In this document: piece by piece, positions 1-11,000 of the stretch
How positions within the stretch are numbered: position 1 is the stretch's first letter
Layout of the letters: every line of letters starts with the position of its first letter
From: Ipomoea triloba
Lineage: Eukaryota > Streptophyta > Magnoliopsida > Solanales > Convolvulaceae
Direction: 5' to 3'
Assembly (NCBI RefSeq): GCF_003576645.1
Contig: NC_044922.1
Coordinates: forward strand, 6,209,646 to 6,273,645
Length of the DNA: 64,000 bases
The notes under the pieces: generated by a model
What the model was told of the DNA's origin: nothing
What the model saw: the letters and a program-made list of their open reading frames with translations, nothing else
Databases searched by the model: none
Translations under genes and position numbers: made by a program

Positions 1-590
1 ATTATAACTCTACTCACTTTTCCTTTTAATTATTTTAAAAGTACCAATTTTTCTCATACTATTCACGAAATTTAATAATTCATCATATTCAACAAAAATA
101 TTATATACAACATAGTGTTAAGGAAAACCGAGTAACTTCACATAGAATTTTCTCTTCCCCTATCATGGATTGCCTCATATATGCTAAAGTGCTAAACCCT
201 GCGAATATTATTACTAAAATTTCCTTCCCAAACTGTAGAAATCGTAAACCCTAAGGCGTTTAATTCATAAAATGTTAAATTACTTTTAAAAATATTAAAT
301 TACTGAAAATGTTATTAACTAAGATTTTAAACTTGAGAAATTAAATTACTTTATAAGTTAAAATGACGTATTAACAAATAAAATAAAATCTATAGTTAAA
401 AACAATTAAATATGATACATATCCTTTAAAAAAATATCATACATATAATAAACTAACATAAAAGGTATATTATTTATTTATTTATTTATAGTGTGTAAAT
501 ACTAAATACTCCGTAGAAAATAACAAGACGTCCGTGATGACGATGAATCTGATCCCCAGAAACGTCTCAAGCCACGCGCCTCAGTCGCCA
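1..590. other. AT-rich intergenic DNA, no gene seen
   Basis: I see no coding-like stretch, repeat array or foldback here. The sequence is strongly AT-rich until about 525, where base composition becomes more balanced as it runs into the promoter of the gene that starts at 759. Confidence 0.5.
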
Positions 591-643
591 TCACTTTCTC
601 TCTCTCTCCCTCTTTCTCTCTCTAACTTGTCTCCCTATATAAG
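591..643 (+). promoter_or_regulatory. Core promoter: CT-rich patch and TATA box
   Basis: A CT-rich run (about 591-629) is followed by TATATAAG at 636-643, about 115 bases before the ATG at 759. A pyrimidine patch next to a TATA box is a usual plant core promoter layout. The transcription start would be expected near 665-675. The match is seen in sequence; its use is inferred. Confidence 0.55.
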
Positions 644-758
644 CCTTCCCATCTTTCTCCGCTCTCTACTCATCTCAACGGTAACCAACGTTTCCCATAT
701 ACGACGTCGTTCGTAAAAAGGAAAATCAGTTTTACTTTATTTTTTTGGTTCTGTAATA

Positions 759-1301
759 ATGGAAGCCATGAGTTTCAAAAAGCGAGTTCGCGACGACTCG
801 GACGAGTTGGCTTTCAACTCGCCCGAGGTGAAGCGGCTCAGGGAGAACCTCTTGGACGACCTCGACGATTCCGAGTTCAGCGCCGCGACTCAGGACCTGT
901 ATTCGTTCATGAAGAGCTTCGAAGACGAGATTACGGCTTCGCCGTTGCCGGCGGCGGAGTCAGTTTCCGTCGATGATCTGACGGCCGGAACTCGGCCGGA
1001 TCTCGGATTCCTGTTGGAGGCTTCCGATCACGAACTTGGCCTGCCGCCTCCAACGGCGTCGCCGAGTCGGGTGGAGAACGAGTTGACGACTCAGTTGGTC
1101 GGAGTTCCATCGGAATCTATAGAATTCGGTGTCGGCGGTGGTTCGTGGGGACTGGAAGAGCAGATTCCGAGTTGTGACTCGTTCGAGTTGGGAATCCTCG
1201 ACTTGGAGAATTTTGATTTCAGCGGCGGTGAATATGTAGCGCTAGACGGTTTGTTTGATCATTCGGATCTTGGGTTTGGGTCAACGGATTTTCTAAGATG
1301 A
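759..1301 (+). CDS. Small acidic plant protein of unknown function, single exon
   Basis: The open frame codes 180 residues, starts at ATG 759 and ends at TGA 1299-1301. It is clearly richer in G+C than its surroundings and has a TATA box upstream at 636-643, so it looks like a real gene. The N-terminus has a basic patch (FKKRVRDD, residues 6-13) that could be a nuclear localisation signal. It is followed by an acidic stretch with SPEVKRLRENLLDDLDDSEF and then by long acidic and Gly/Ser/Pro-rich segments. No transmembrane segment or signal peptide is evident. A second in-frame ATG lies at codon 4; I keep the first. I have a vague memory of similar short plant proteins but cannot name the family. 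The charge pattern would suit a nuclear regulatory protein, which is inference only. Confidence 0.75.
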   Translation: MEAMSFKKRVRDDSDELAFNSPEVKRLRENLLDDLDDSEFSAATQDLYSFMKSFEDEITASPLPAAESVSVDDLTAGTRPDLGFLLEASDHELGLPPPTASPSRVENELTTQLVGVPSESIEFGVGGGSWGLEEQIPSCDSFELGILDLENFDFSGGEYVALDGLFDHSDLGFGSTDFLR

Positions 1302-1601
1302 CCCGGCAGATTACCAACCTAATAGAGCAGCTGCTACTAGAAATTTGTAAAATATTAATTAATTATAATTAAAATATGTCAAATAATTCTTAACTTTATC
1401 TCCACAAATTAATTTTTTAACTTAATTTTTTTTTTGTAAAAATAATTTTAAAGTGCAAAAAATATATCATTACAAGTTATAATTGAGACTTTTTAAATGA
1501 TACTAATGTAATGATTTTAAGTTCATAAAATCATTACTATAAATTCAATCATTTATTCATTATTGCAAGTTCATAAAATCATTATTATAATTTGATAATT
1601 T

Positions 1602-1932
1602 TGTTAGAACTGGATCCACTATAAACTGAGTATAGAGGTACATAACGAGATAAGAAAATAATAATTATTAACTTGAGGCCCTAGGCCTAAAAGAATACGT
1701 ACAAAGTCTGAAATACTGACCCAAAATCCGCTAGAAATTGAACCTTAACCTGCCAACTGGAAAAGTAAGACTCAGATCAATGGACCAGAAAGAGGGTTTT
1801 GGTGAGCCCCAGAAAGAGGGTTTTGGTGAGCCAATAAATGGTGATGCCCCTGACCTGCCAACCGCAGAAATAAGACTCAGATCCATTGACCAGAAAGAGG
1901 GTTTTGGTGAGCCAATAAATGGTGATGCTTGA
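1602..1932 (+). repeat. Diverged dispersed repeat, copy A, with internal tandem units
   Basis: This block aligns by eye with 3929-4262 over several segments: a start of the form GGACC/GGATCC then CTACCATAAA, a GGCCCTAGGCC-like segment, TACAAAGTC, and a GACTCA..TGGACCAG..TTTTGGTGAG segment. Inside copy A a unit of about 75 bp (from GACCTGCCAAC to GGTGATGC) is present about twice, near 1747-1850 and 1851-1928, and the short GACCAGAAAGAGGG motif repeats. The 64-codon open frame here is a by-product of the repetition. The start TGTTAGAAC at 1602 resembles an LTR end, but I cannot show a complete LTR. Confidence 0.5.
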
Positions 1933-3200
1933 CAAATTACGGCATCGAGTTGCCTTTAATATTGGTCGTGTCCCAAACTACTTTGCTTCCAGCGCACTCC
2001 AATGTAAAAGTGAAACTTCATGTCCTTCAGTATACAAGATCTTGAGTGACTTGGTAGTTTAGAACTTGTGATATTATGTTTGAGGTCATGGGTTTAAATC
2101 TTGTTAGTTGCACTTTCTTTAACATTTTGTTTTACGCTTGGATCAATACTTTCTCAATAAAATGGGCTCTCGGATCTCATGTCCCTATCATAATTTATAA
2201 CTCATTTACGTCAATACTGTATGTCCATTCTTCAAAAATCACTATTGCAAGTAACTATTGTAGAGTTATTAAATTATCATTGCAGATTCATAAAGTAATT
2301 ATTTTAGGCTTATTGAAGTTAGTAATGTATGTTCATTAATTAATTATTATAGATTTATAAAGTCATTATTAATGATTTATAAATGTACAAATTTAGATTC
2401 ATCACACAATTATTAAAATGGTATATTTTTAATATAAATATATAAATAACAATAATAATAATAGTAATAATAATACTAATAATACAAAGCTACTTTGATT
2501 ATGGGAAAGCTTACAACTGCAATTCGAAGGTACACTCTAAGTGAAACACATCTTGTGACTTTAGCTAGTAGATTGTCAATTGCTGACCAGTTCAAATTAA
2601 GAAGAGCTCCCATAGATAATTGAATTTGAAATTTTGTAATTGCAAACCAACTGTCTGACTAACTTTGTCAGGGTCTTCCCATTATTATAAAGGCAACCCC
2701 ACAAGAGTATTAAATTTTTTTGTTGCCATTTTGGGGGGAGATGGGGAGAGAAAAAGATGTAAATTAAAAAAAAAAAAAAGTATTAACACACCTAGAGACA
2801 CGCGTATGGCGGCATGGATAAGTAGTTCTTTTTAGTGTAGGGTCCACAAAAAATTTGTATTGTTTTTTTAGTACTATTGACTCTGTTACAATGTTCATAC
2901 ATACTTTCTCAACCTACTAAAAGCACAAAAAGCCAACACTCCCATTAGAGATCAAACATATGACCTTTCACTTAGAAGGGTCACAACTATGCCGCTTGGG
3001 ACAAAGCTTTTTGACTTATTATTTATTCTAATATTTTTTTCAAATAATAGTTATTTTTATTAACGATGTAAAGATAAATGAGTATTATATGAATTGATGT
3101 GGAGAAAAAAACTTTCATTTACAATGGTTGATTAGAGATGCCTATATGCCAATTCAATATTGGCTGAAACGACACAAGGCATTTGAATTGTGAACGGAAA
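1933..3200. other. Intergenic DNA with no recognisable gene
   Basis: The stretch is AT-rich, with a short AAT-rich microsatellite near 2447-2485 and poly-A near 2765-2780. An open frame at 2076-2339 is hydrophobic, has no recognisable domain and sits in AT-rich sequence; I do not regard it as a gene. Confidence 0.45.
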
Positions 3201-3204
3201 ATTA

Positions 3205-3410
3205 TTTTGTGTACTCTGGTTCACCTTGCAAGGTAAATTTAGGTCTAAAAATACACAATTTACAATTTACATATTGAATGTTCATAATTTACATATTGAA
3301 TGTTCAAAATTTTACATATTAAATGTTCACAATTTATTCAGTATGTAAATTGTGTATTTTGATCTGGATCTACCTTGCAAGGTGAACACGGATCCTTGGG
3401 ATAACTATTG
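3205..3410. repeat. Foldback element with CACCTTGCAAGGT ends
   Basis: Left (near 3221) and right (near 3372) ends both carry the near-palindrome CACCTTGCAAGGT/ACCTTGCAAGGTGAA. They enclose repeats of ACATATTGAATGTTCA and arms with ACACAATTTACA against TGTAAATTGTGT. A related arrangement lies in RAD23 intron 2 at 9014-9232. Confidence 0.5.
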
Positions 3411-3459
3411 ATTTTGAACTCTGGCAAAACAATTTCATGCGGGCTGCGACATTCCAACA

Positions 3460-3720
3460 TTATTGCATGGACCATGGTCCACACAGCTGTGTGGACCAAA
3501 AATAAAAAGTACATTATTTTTGTACTGAAGGTACATTATTTTTATACTGTAGGTACATTATTTTAAGGTACATTATTTTTGTACTGAAGGTACATTATTT
3601 GATATATAATGTCAAATAATGTACCTACAATATAAAAATAATGTACTTTCAGTATAAAAATAATATACTTTTTATTTTTGGTCCACACAGTTGTGTGGAC
3701 CATGGTCCATGCAATAATTT
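3460..3720. repeat. Foldback element with GCATGGACCATGGTCCACAC arms
   Basis: The left arm beginning near 3462 (ATTATTGCATGGACCATGG) and the right arm ending near 3716 (CCATGGTCCATGCAATAAT) are inverted repeats extending about 100 bp inward through GTGTGGACC and AAAATAAAAAGTA. The centre holds repeats of GGTACATTATTTT. No open frame is plausible. It belongs with other elements here whose ends read roughly CAAATTATAYCRTGGACC. Confidence 0.75.
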
Positions 3721-3928
3721 GCCTTCTTTAGTTTATTTAAGTAGCCCAGACCATCTTAACCAATTAGTCTGCTTGGTACAATTAGTCCTATTAAAGGATC
3801 AAACCAATTTGCATTGCCTAATCAATAAGCAGTCCATTACGAGTTGACACAATAAAATTCATAACTCGACTTAGGGCAAATTATTAATGGTACACATAAC
3901 TGTGTGAACCATGAATGCTGATAATTTT

Positions 3929-4262
3929 ATTGGGACCGGGTCTACCATAAATCGGGTATATGGGTACAGAATGGGGTAGGAAGAAAGCAGCTTTATTACC
4001 CGGGGTGCTAGGCCCAAAATAGCACATACAAAGTCCGAGGTATTGGTCCAAAACGGCGACCCCAAGAATACATAAATAATAAATATTATAGCGCTAAGGA
4101 ATTGAGTAGGGCCCAAAATGGCGGCTCGAATAATAAATAAATAAATAAATAAACAAGCTAGGCACCTAATAAATAAAACAAAATTAAATATGTTGACAGG
4201 AGAAAGAAGACTCACACCACTGGACCAGGAGGCGTTTGGTGAGCTAATGGATACTTTTTATA
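3929..4262 (+). repeat. Diverged dispersed repeat, copy B
   Basis: This is the partner of the block at 1602-1932. It starts TTGGGACCGGGTCTACC and contains GGGGTGCTAGGCCC and TACAAAGTCCGAGG, ending with the GACTCACACCACTGGACC and TTTGGTGAG segment. The two copies differ a good deal and the intervening 2 kb shows no retrotransposon protein, so an LTR pair is possible but unproven. Confidence 0.45.
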
Positions 4263-4305
4263 TTTATACAATTGAAGGACTCGCGGAGTGTTGACAAATG
4301 GACGA

Positions 4306-4621
4306 GCCTTCATTCTTGGCTACACTTTCCTTTTCCCTTGACAATAAAAATGGACACTCTGCTTGGGCCTGGTGGACAGCATCAGATAGCCTTCATTCTT
4401 GGCTACACTTTCCTTTTCCCTTGACAATAAAAAGACACCCTGCTTGGGCCTGGTGGACATCATCAGATAGCCTTCATTCTTGGCTACACTTTCCTTTTCC
4501 CTTGACAATAAAAATGGACACCCTGCTTGGGCCTGGTGGACAACATCAGATAGCCTTCATTCTTGGCTACACTTTACTTTTCCCTTGATAATAAAAATGG
4601 ACGCCCTGCTTGGGCCTGGTG
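4306..4621 (+). repeat. About 82-bp tandem repeat, four units
   Basis: Units begin with CCTTCATTCTTGGCTACA at 4307, 4390, 4471 and 4554, spaced 83, 81 and 83 bases apart. Each has TTCCCTTGA.AATAAAAA and TGCTTGGGCCTGGTGG. Open frames over this block are repetitive (for example SLHSWLHF) and follow from the near-multiple-of-three spacing; I do not treat them as genes. Confidence 0.85.
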
Positions 4622-4654
4622 CTCGGTGGGATGAAGATACTCGCCAAGTTGCTT

Positions 4655-4737
4655 CCACTGAGGCTCGAACTCACTCCCATCCATATGGAAGTGTAAACCA
4701 GGTGTCACTAGACCATAAGGTATTTGACAACAAGATT
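4655..4737 (-). mobile_element. tRNA-derived SINE-like copy
   Basis: Read on the minus strand, the block has a Pol III A-box-like TGGTCTAGTGACACC (about 4722-4703) and a B-box-like GAGTTCGAGCCTC (about 4673-4660). The same pair, with similar spacing and the lead CCTTRTGG, recurs at 27625, 59491 and (more diverged) 62817, so it is a dispersed family rather than a functional tRNA gene. Confidence 0.6.
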
Positions 4738-4866
4738 GTTAGTATTAAAGAGAATTGGTATTTCAAGCCTTAGGTTCAGCCATAGTCAACATAAATCGTT
4801 GCGCCGTCAACATTAGTATTAAAGAACAAAGAATTTTATCAATTTTAGGTGTGGATGTAGAACTTG

Positions 4867-5331
4867 ATCCCGAGGAGCACCTCCGAGTATGGCGTTTTCA
4901 GGCCACTGCAGTGGGCGGAAATCTCAGAGTCATCTCTCCACGCCGCCAGTAGATCCTGCCGCACTCGCGAGTTCATTGCGCCAGTGTAGAATGCTATTAT
5001 TCACAACAGTCGCAAACAAAAGTCGCATCATATGCATAGACTTTGGACAATTTCACATAGGATCCAAAACATCCTCGTTTCTACACCACAAGATTTCCAT
5101 TCAACATGGGAATTCCAGCGGCTTTCGCATTAGTCGACAAATCTCCTGGCCGCTGCCAGATATACGGCATGGATGCGTCCTTGTGCGCCACGTACCCCGG
5201 TAGGAAATAGTTGGAGGAGCAAACCACCTGAATCGCGTTCATCTTCACCTTCACCGCCTTCTCAATCGCCGACCTTTTGACGGAGTGACAATAGACGTAG
5301 AAAGACGATTTCGCCGCTTACATTAAAGATT
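4867..5331 (-). pseudogene. Coding-like remnant of an unidentified protein
   Basis: The block is less AT-rich than its neighbours. Read on the minus strand it gives protein-like sequence in more than one frame. From about 5330 a frame reads through ..FYVYCHSVKRSAIEKAV.. and ..GYVAHKDASMPYIWQRPGD.. and ends at a TAG after about 80 codons. Further on, another frame reads ..LHWRNELASAAGSTGG... Frame breaks and stops separate the pieces. I do not recognise the family. It could be an exon series of a degraded gene. It lies 0.5 kb upstream of the RAD23 ATG and on the opposite strand. Confidence 0.35.
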
Positions 5332-5866
5332 AATTGGTTACTTAAAATTTTTCGGTGAGACATTGCCGACAATTTGACCGGAGTGAGAAATTGAATAGTT
5401 AAAATACTAAATTAACAGTTCTGAAAGTCTTGAATTACAATTAACAAGATCCAATACTTATAGGATTAAAATTAAAATTTATTCTTAATTTTTTAAAGTG
5501 AGAAAATATTGGATAGTTGCGGATAACTTTAGCATTATCTCTCATGTGCTTCCTTATACAATATCTATCTTGCTCGGCAGACTCCAATCCTTTCCTTCTT
5601 AATACCATCCCAACCTACCCGCCAACTACTCTCTTTCTGTGTTTTTTTCGTCACGCGCTCCTCATACTACACTTTTACTTTCCCTACTCGTCACGCATCC
5701 AGCATGCGCGTGGAACTTATTTTCAACACAACTGCGAATTGCCCGATCAAATATACTTTAGGTTCACAGTTGTAATCCTTGCTTGTACTCTCGGGTTTCT
5801 TCGTCTTCCTTCGATCGAAGCGGTGATCCAAGTTATCGGAAATAAAGAAAAATATAGAGAGAAAAT

Positions 5867-8002
5867 ATGAAAATTTTCGTGAAGACTCTAAAGGGTACCC
5901 ACTTTGAAATCGAAGTGAAACCTGAAGATACGGTAATCTAATTTTGTCACATTTTATTTATTTTTTAAAAAATTTTCTGATGATATATATGTGTGTGTGT
6001 GTGTGTGTTTGCAGTTGTGTTTATGTGGTTGATAGGTTCTGGAGTTGAATTCTTTTGTTTTTTGATTGTTCTTAGTTGAATTGTTTGAGAGTTAGGGTTT
6101 TTGTGGATGATTAGACTGAAGTCGTTATCCTCGTGACGAATGAGTGTGTTGGTATAGGAATTCGGATCAGTTTCGTTGAATTATAGTGTTTTTAGGATAT
6201 TTGGATTCTTTATGGATTTAATGTATTGGTAATTCATGGAATTAGCTTGTTTAATGCTGGTTTTTTAATGGGACAAGTGAATTCATGAAGTTCCTGGACT
6301 AAGATTGGGGCTTTTATAGGTTTTTGATTGTTTTGTGAAGTTAACTGTATTTTTCCTCTTTTTTTTCCCTTAATTTTTGTGTTCCACAGCTTCTGAACTG
6401 AGAGAAAGCTGTGGTTTATCAATTTTTGATTTAGGATATAATAGATATTTAAACTTGTAAGTTTACTAGGTTAATGCAGCTGATGTGTATGCTTGGCATT
6501 CATGTTGGCATTGGAATCTGTACATTACATATGGTTTATGGATCAGGATCTCTCCTGGTTTGACTTTAAACTTTTATCATGCCAATAATCTCTTCTATTA
6601 AGTTCTTTCAACAAATGTTGATTATTTCACTTTTGACTATTTTCTGTACTATGAGCCTATGACTAGGAATGATCATAATATTGTTAAACCTGGGACTTTG
6701 TTGTGAACTCTTAATTTTGTAGTGAATATGCTATTAATTTAATAATTTCTATCATCCATACCTCTTACCCCTGTGCCTCCTACCAAAGATGCAAAGGGCG
6801 GGTTATTTTTGTCATGTCAGGTGGTTGAAAAAAAAAGAAAGAAAAGAGGCTTCTTTCTTCGAAATTGCCCTTCTTATTTCCCCTTTATGCATGACAACAT
6901 TGGAGTAGGAGGGATCAAAATCTTTCCTTATGTATGTATATATATATGTGTGTGTGTGTGTGTGTGCATATTATATACACACATATATAGAGAAATTCTA
7001 CAATGTCGAAAAGGCACTGTGCCTACTACTATAAATAAAAAATGGCTGAGGCCTATTTGTAAATAGAATGATAATTATTTACAAAAAGGCCAGCTCTCCA
7101 TTCTATTTATAGTAGTAGGTATTGTGCCTTTATATACACACGCACACACACACTTAAGGGTTATTAACTAGAGGATAGTCCACATTTATTAGTTCAGGTT
7201 GGTTCTATTTCTTTTTCTAGAGTGATAGTTCATACTTTCTTTCTTTCACAGTTTTTGCTTGATCACTGTCTAATTAACCTAACCATGCTTATATAAGGTC
7301 CTCATTAAACCCATCTTATCAGACTTGTTATGCATGACTTATTAACACTTTACAATTTGTGTTCTTCACTGATACTACCAATACTAGCTGTAGGGAAACT
7401 AAAGCTATTTAGGTAGGTGCCAAAGGTAGTGACTAGTATGTGGAATCTGTATAATTATAGTTAAATAAGGAAATGCACAGGCATAAAAGCTATTGATAGA
7501 CAGTTGATGTTAAAGGATTTTGACTTGTGAGAGGAAAACTTGAGTAAATGTAGTTGCGGTCTAAATGAGGGAAAGGAATGAAGAGACAGTAACTATGATG
7601 ATGTGATTTAGGTATTATGGCTAGATTATTCACAATGAGTCAATGACAGTGGTGGTTGAGGCACACTTGCCAAAAACAATTGCTTCATCGCTAAAGCGAT
7701 GAAGTGATTGCCAGCGACAAGTCTTCGCTTCGGCAGATATGCACTAAAGTGGACCAAAGCTAGTGAAGCAAAATCGTTAGTAAAAGTATGCCTTTCTACA
7801 AAAGGCGAAGTCAACGGATCATCACTGAAAAATTAGAGCTAACATAAGATTACCTTGTACACTTCTTTATGCGAAGGCAGGTACAGTGGTACACTATCTT
7901 CTTTTTTCTTCATCCATCATCTGCCACTTTTCTTCTTCTGCATCTTCTGCAATGCAGTTCACTGTTCATGTCTTTTTTATCTAGTTTGTTTAACGTTTGT
8001 TT

Positions 8003-8034
<32 letters not shown>

Positions 8035-11000
8035 TTTTTTTTTTTGACATTTTCTTCTCACTTCGTCTCAGTCTCTGCGGGTTTTCTCTGATGAATGCAC
8101 TGGGAACTCTCTGTAGGCAGAGGGTTATACCCCTTTGTGGAATCTCTCAAGTGGAGGGTGTATAACTCTGTCCTCAACTCCACCGGACACAGTGTTATAC
8201 ACTCTATCCACTACTCTACAACTTCACAAGACATTACTTAATTTTATACTTTTAATTAAGTTGTAATTTATTAGATTATTTGTAAAGAGATCAATAAATA
8301 TTGATAATTGATGAATAATTAAATATTATGAGAATATAATTGTATTATTCTGCTCTCGTTTTATCAATTGTAGTATTTTATACATTTGTAAAAACTAAAA
8401 AGTGACTGTCAATTGTTTAATGGATATATACATGGACGGTTGAGGAAACAATATTCTTGTATTACTATAAAATGCTGATGTCAATTGCAATATTTTTGAG
8501 TCATATCATTTTCAATTATAAATTTTAATGTTTCACCTTTATAAAGTTTGGGTTGAGGTGGTAAAGTTAATATGAAGATAAAAGCACAGTGAGCTAGGTC
8601 AAGGTGTCTTTTTCCCTCCTCTAGAGTGATATGTGAGTACATGTTCACATAAAGTTGAGTGACAAAATCTTTTGTACCTCATTGTTTTGCTAGGCACAAT
8701 TATGATGTTAAATGTGCTGGTCTTGCCTGAATCATGATGTTAAATGTTATTTCTAAGAAAAATTTGGCTTTTTAGGTTGCTGATGTGAAGAAGAGCATAG
8801 AAACTGTTCAGGGATCAAATGTTTATCCTGCTTCGCAGCTGATGCTTATCCACCAGGGAAAAGTTCTTAAAGATGGCACCACATTGGAAGAGAATAAAGT
8901 TGCTGAAAATAACTTTGTTGTGGTGATGATGACAAAGGTAATTTTGAGTTCTGTTACTAATGTTAAACTGTAAACCCATTCTTCTTCTTCTTTTTGAGTT
9001 GTTATACTGTGAGTCTGTGCTCACCTTGCATGGTGACCTTGTGAATGGATTCATTGTATTTCTAATTTAAACTTGTCTCCATTTCAAATCAAATTCTTCA
9101 GAGTCATGTCACATTCATCATAATTCATCAATTTGAATTTTGACGTATTTGACATGGTAATAATTGACTGAAGTTTACATACAAAGTTTGTAAATTCAAC
9201 AACTTATGGCTCACCTTGCAAGATGAGCCTAAGATCATGGTATTATGTGATGGTATGAAAGATGTAGATGGGAGGATATGTCTGACCTCGTCTTTTTTCA
9301 TGCTTTCAAATTTGGGAGATGCATGATTGTTTTGAAATGATTATGTTATGTTTTCTTTACTGGTTTTTTCTTATTCTTTTATCTGCTTATTTATTTTTTT
9401 TGTCTGTGGTATTTTAAGAGTAAGAGCTCATCTGGAGAAGGCTCAGCATCGAGTACAGCTACAACTAAGGTTTGGAACACTATGTTCTCTTGTTTTACAT
9501 TTCCATTTTTCTCTTTGCTAGCTGTGAGTAGTAACAGTACTTTGCTACTTGCTTCGACTGTAGTCTAATTCTTTTACAATAAAGCGCTTAAGGGGTATAG
9601 TTATTGACTTATTGGTGGTTAATTTTCTCCCCCTTAGGGCACAATAGGTTCTACTTTTCTTTTCTTCTTCTTCTTCTGTTGTTTTATCCTATTTTATTTT
9701 GTTGTGATCAATAAGATAAAAGATCTTATTATGACTTGCTAACAATGCTTCTAATTAGTTTGACAACTTTTTCACCTTTGTTGACAGACAATTGCACCTG
9801 CTAGCTCAACTTCTGCATCAACAGCTCCAGTGTAAGTTTTCCTTATTCAGTTAATTCTTAAGGGTTTTGTTTTTGGCCTATGTGGAAGGTGGCTCCACCT
9901 TAAGCTAATGTCTCAAGTCTAGAAGCATGTTTAAGCCTGGTTAATAATTTACCATGTCTCGACCTTGACTTGGTCTTGGCTCTTGTTATGTCTAAATAAG
10001 CTGATGTGGCTTAGGTGAGTAATCTACTCCGTATTATATAACAGGCTCATCTTGATCTCCAAGTCTATAACCAGCCAACAACATTGTTTGGGGTTGATTT
10101 GTTAACTTATAGACCAAATTCAAGCTTGAGTTCAACTATTTATAACCAGCCAAAAGAAGTGTTTGGGCTTGTTTCATACTTTCATGACCTTAGAAATCAC
10201 TTATGAGCTAGGTTTAATGATCCAAACCGAACAAACCTATAAGGGTCTTGCTAAAGTGATAGTTCTAGCTGCTAGTACACACTTCTAAAAAAATCCTATT
10301 GCAGCCCCACTCCAGCTCCTGCCTCAGCTCCTACTCCAGCTCCTGCCTCAGCTCCAGCTCCAGTTCCAGTTCCAGTTCCTGCCCCAGCTCCCACTCCTGC
10401 ACCAACTGCTGGGTAAATCTCAATCTTCATGTGCTGGATATCAGTTTTTATATCTATATGTATATATACCAAACTTGTGAATGAATTGTCTGATGCATTC
10501 AATATGCAGCTCAGGAGATGTCTATGATCAGGCAGCTTCCAACTTGGTTGCGGGGAGCAACCTTGAGGGAACAATCCAGCAGATTCTTGACATGGGTGGG
10601 GGAACCTGGGATAGGGAAACTGTTGTTCGAGCCCTTCGTGCTGCTTTTAACAATCCAGAGAGAGCTGTTGAATACCTGTATTCTGTAAGTCTCCTCACCC
10701 TGTTTCGATTTTTGCATGTGAATTTTCTGGCATCATCTGGTTAATGACAGAGTATGTTGGAGGAAATGTCTTAGTCTAGTAGGCACAAGAACTTGTTTGA
10801 TGGACACGGAACTGTCGCACTATCTTGTTTGTTATTACCTATCTAGACATTGTTTACTGTCTCATTTATAGCATAAATACCAGATAGAAATGTAGAATAT
10901 TTCTGCCCTCTTGTTTCTATATGCACATATTAGAGCCTACAACATTACAGTTTAATTGGATTACTGTAATATTCTTTTGTTCCTTTTCAGGGCATCCCTG

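Noticed and set aside
534..716. 60-codon frame upstream of the first gene
   Set aside because: It overlaps the TATA box and CT-rich promoter patch; its Ser/Leu runs come from the CT repeat.
2076..2339. 87-codon hydrophobic frame
   Set aside because: AT-rich, no domain, no splice or promoter context; typical chance frame.
7855..8165. Two Phe/Leu-rich frames in RAD23 intron 1
   Set aside because: Produced by TTTTG repeats and poly-T inside an intron whose borders are fixed by the RAD23 frame.
10296..10574. Minus-strand Gly/Ala-rich frame
   Set aside because: Shadow of the RAD23 Ala/Pro linker exon.
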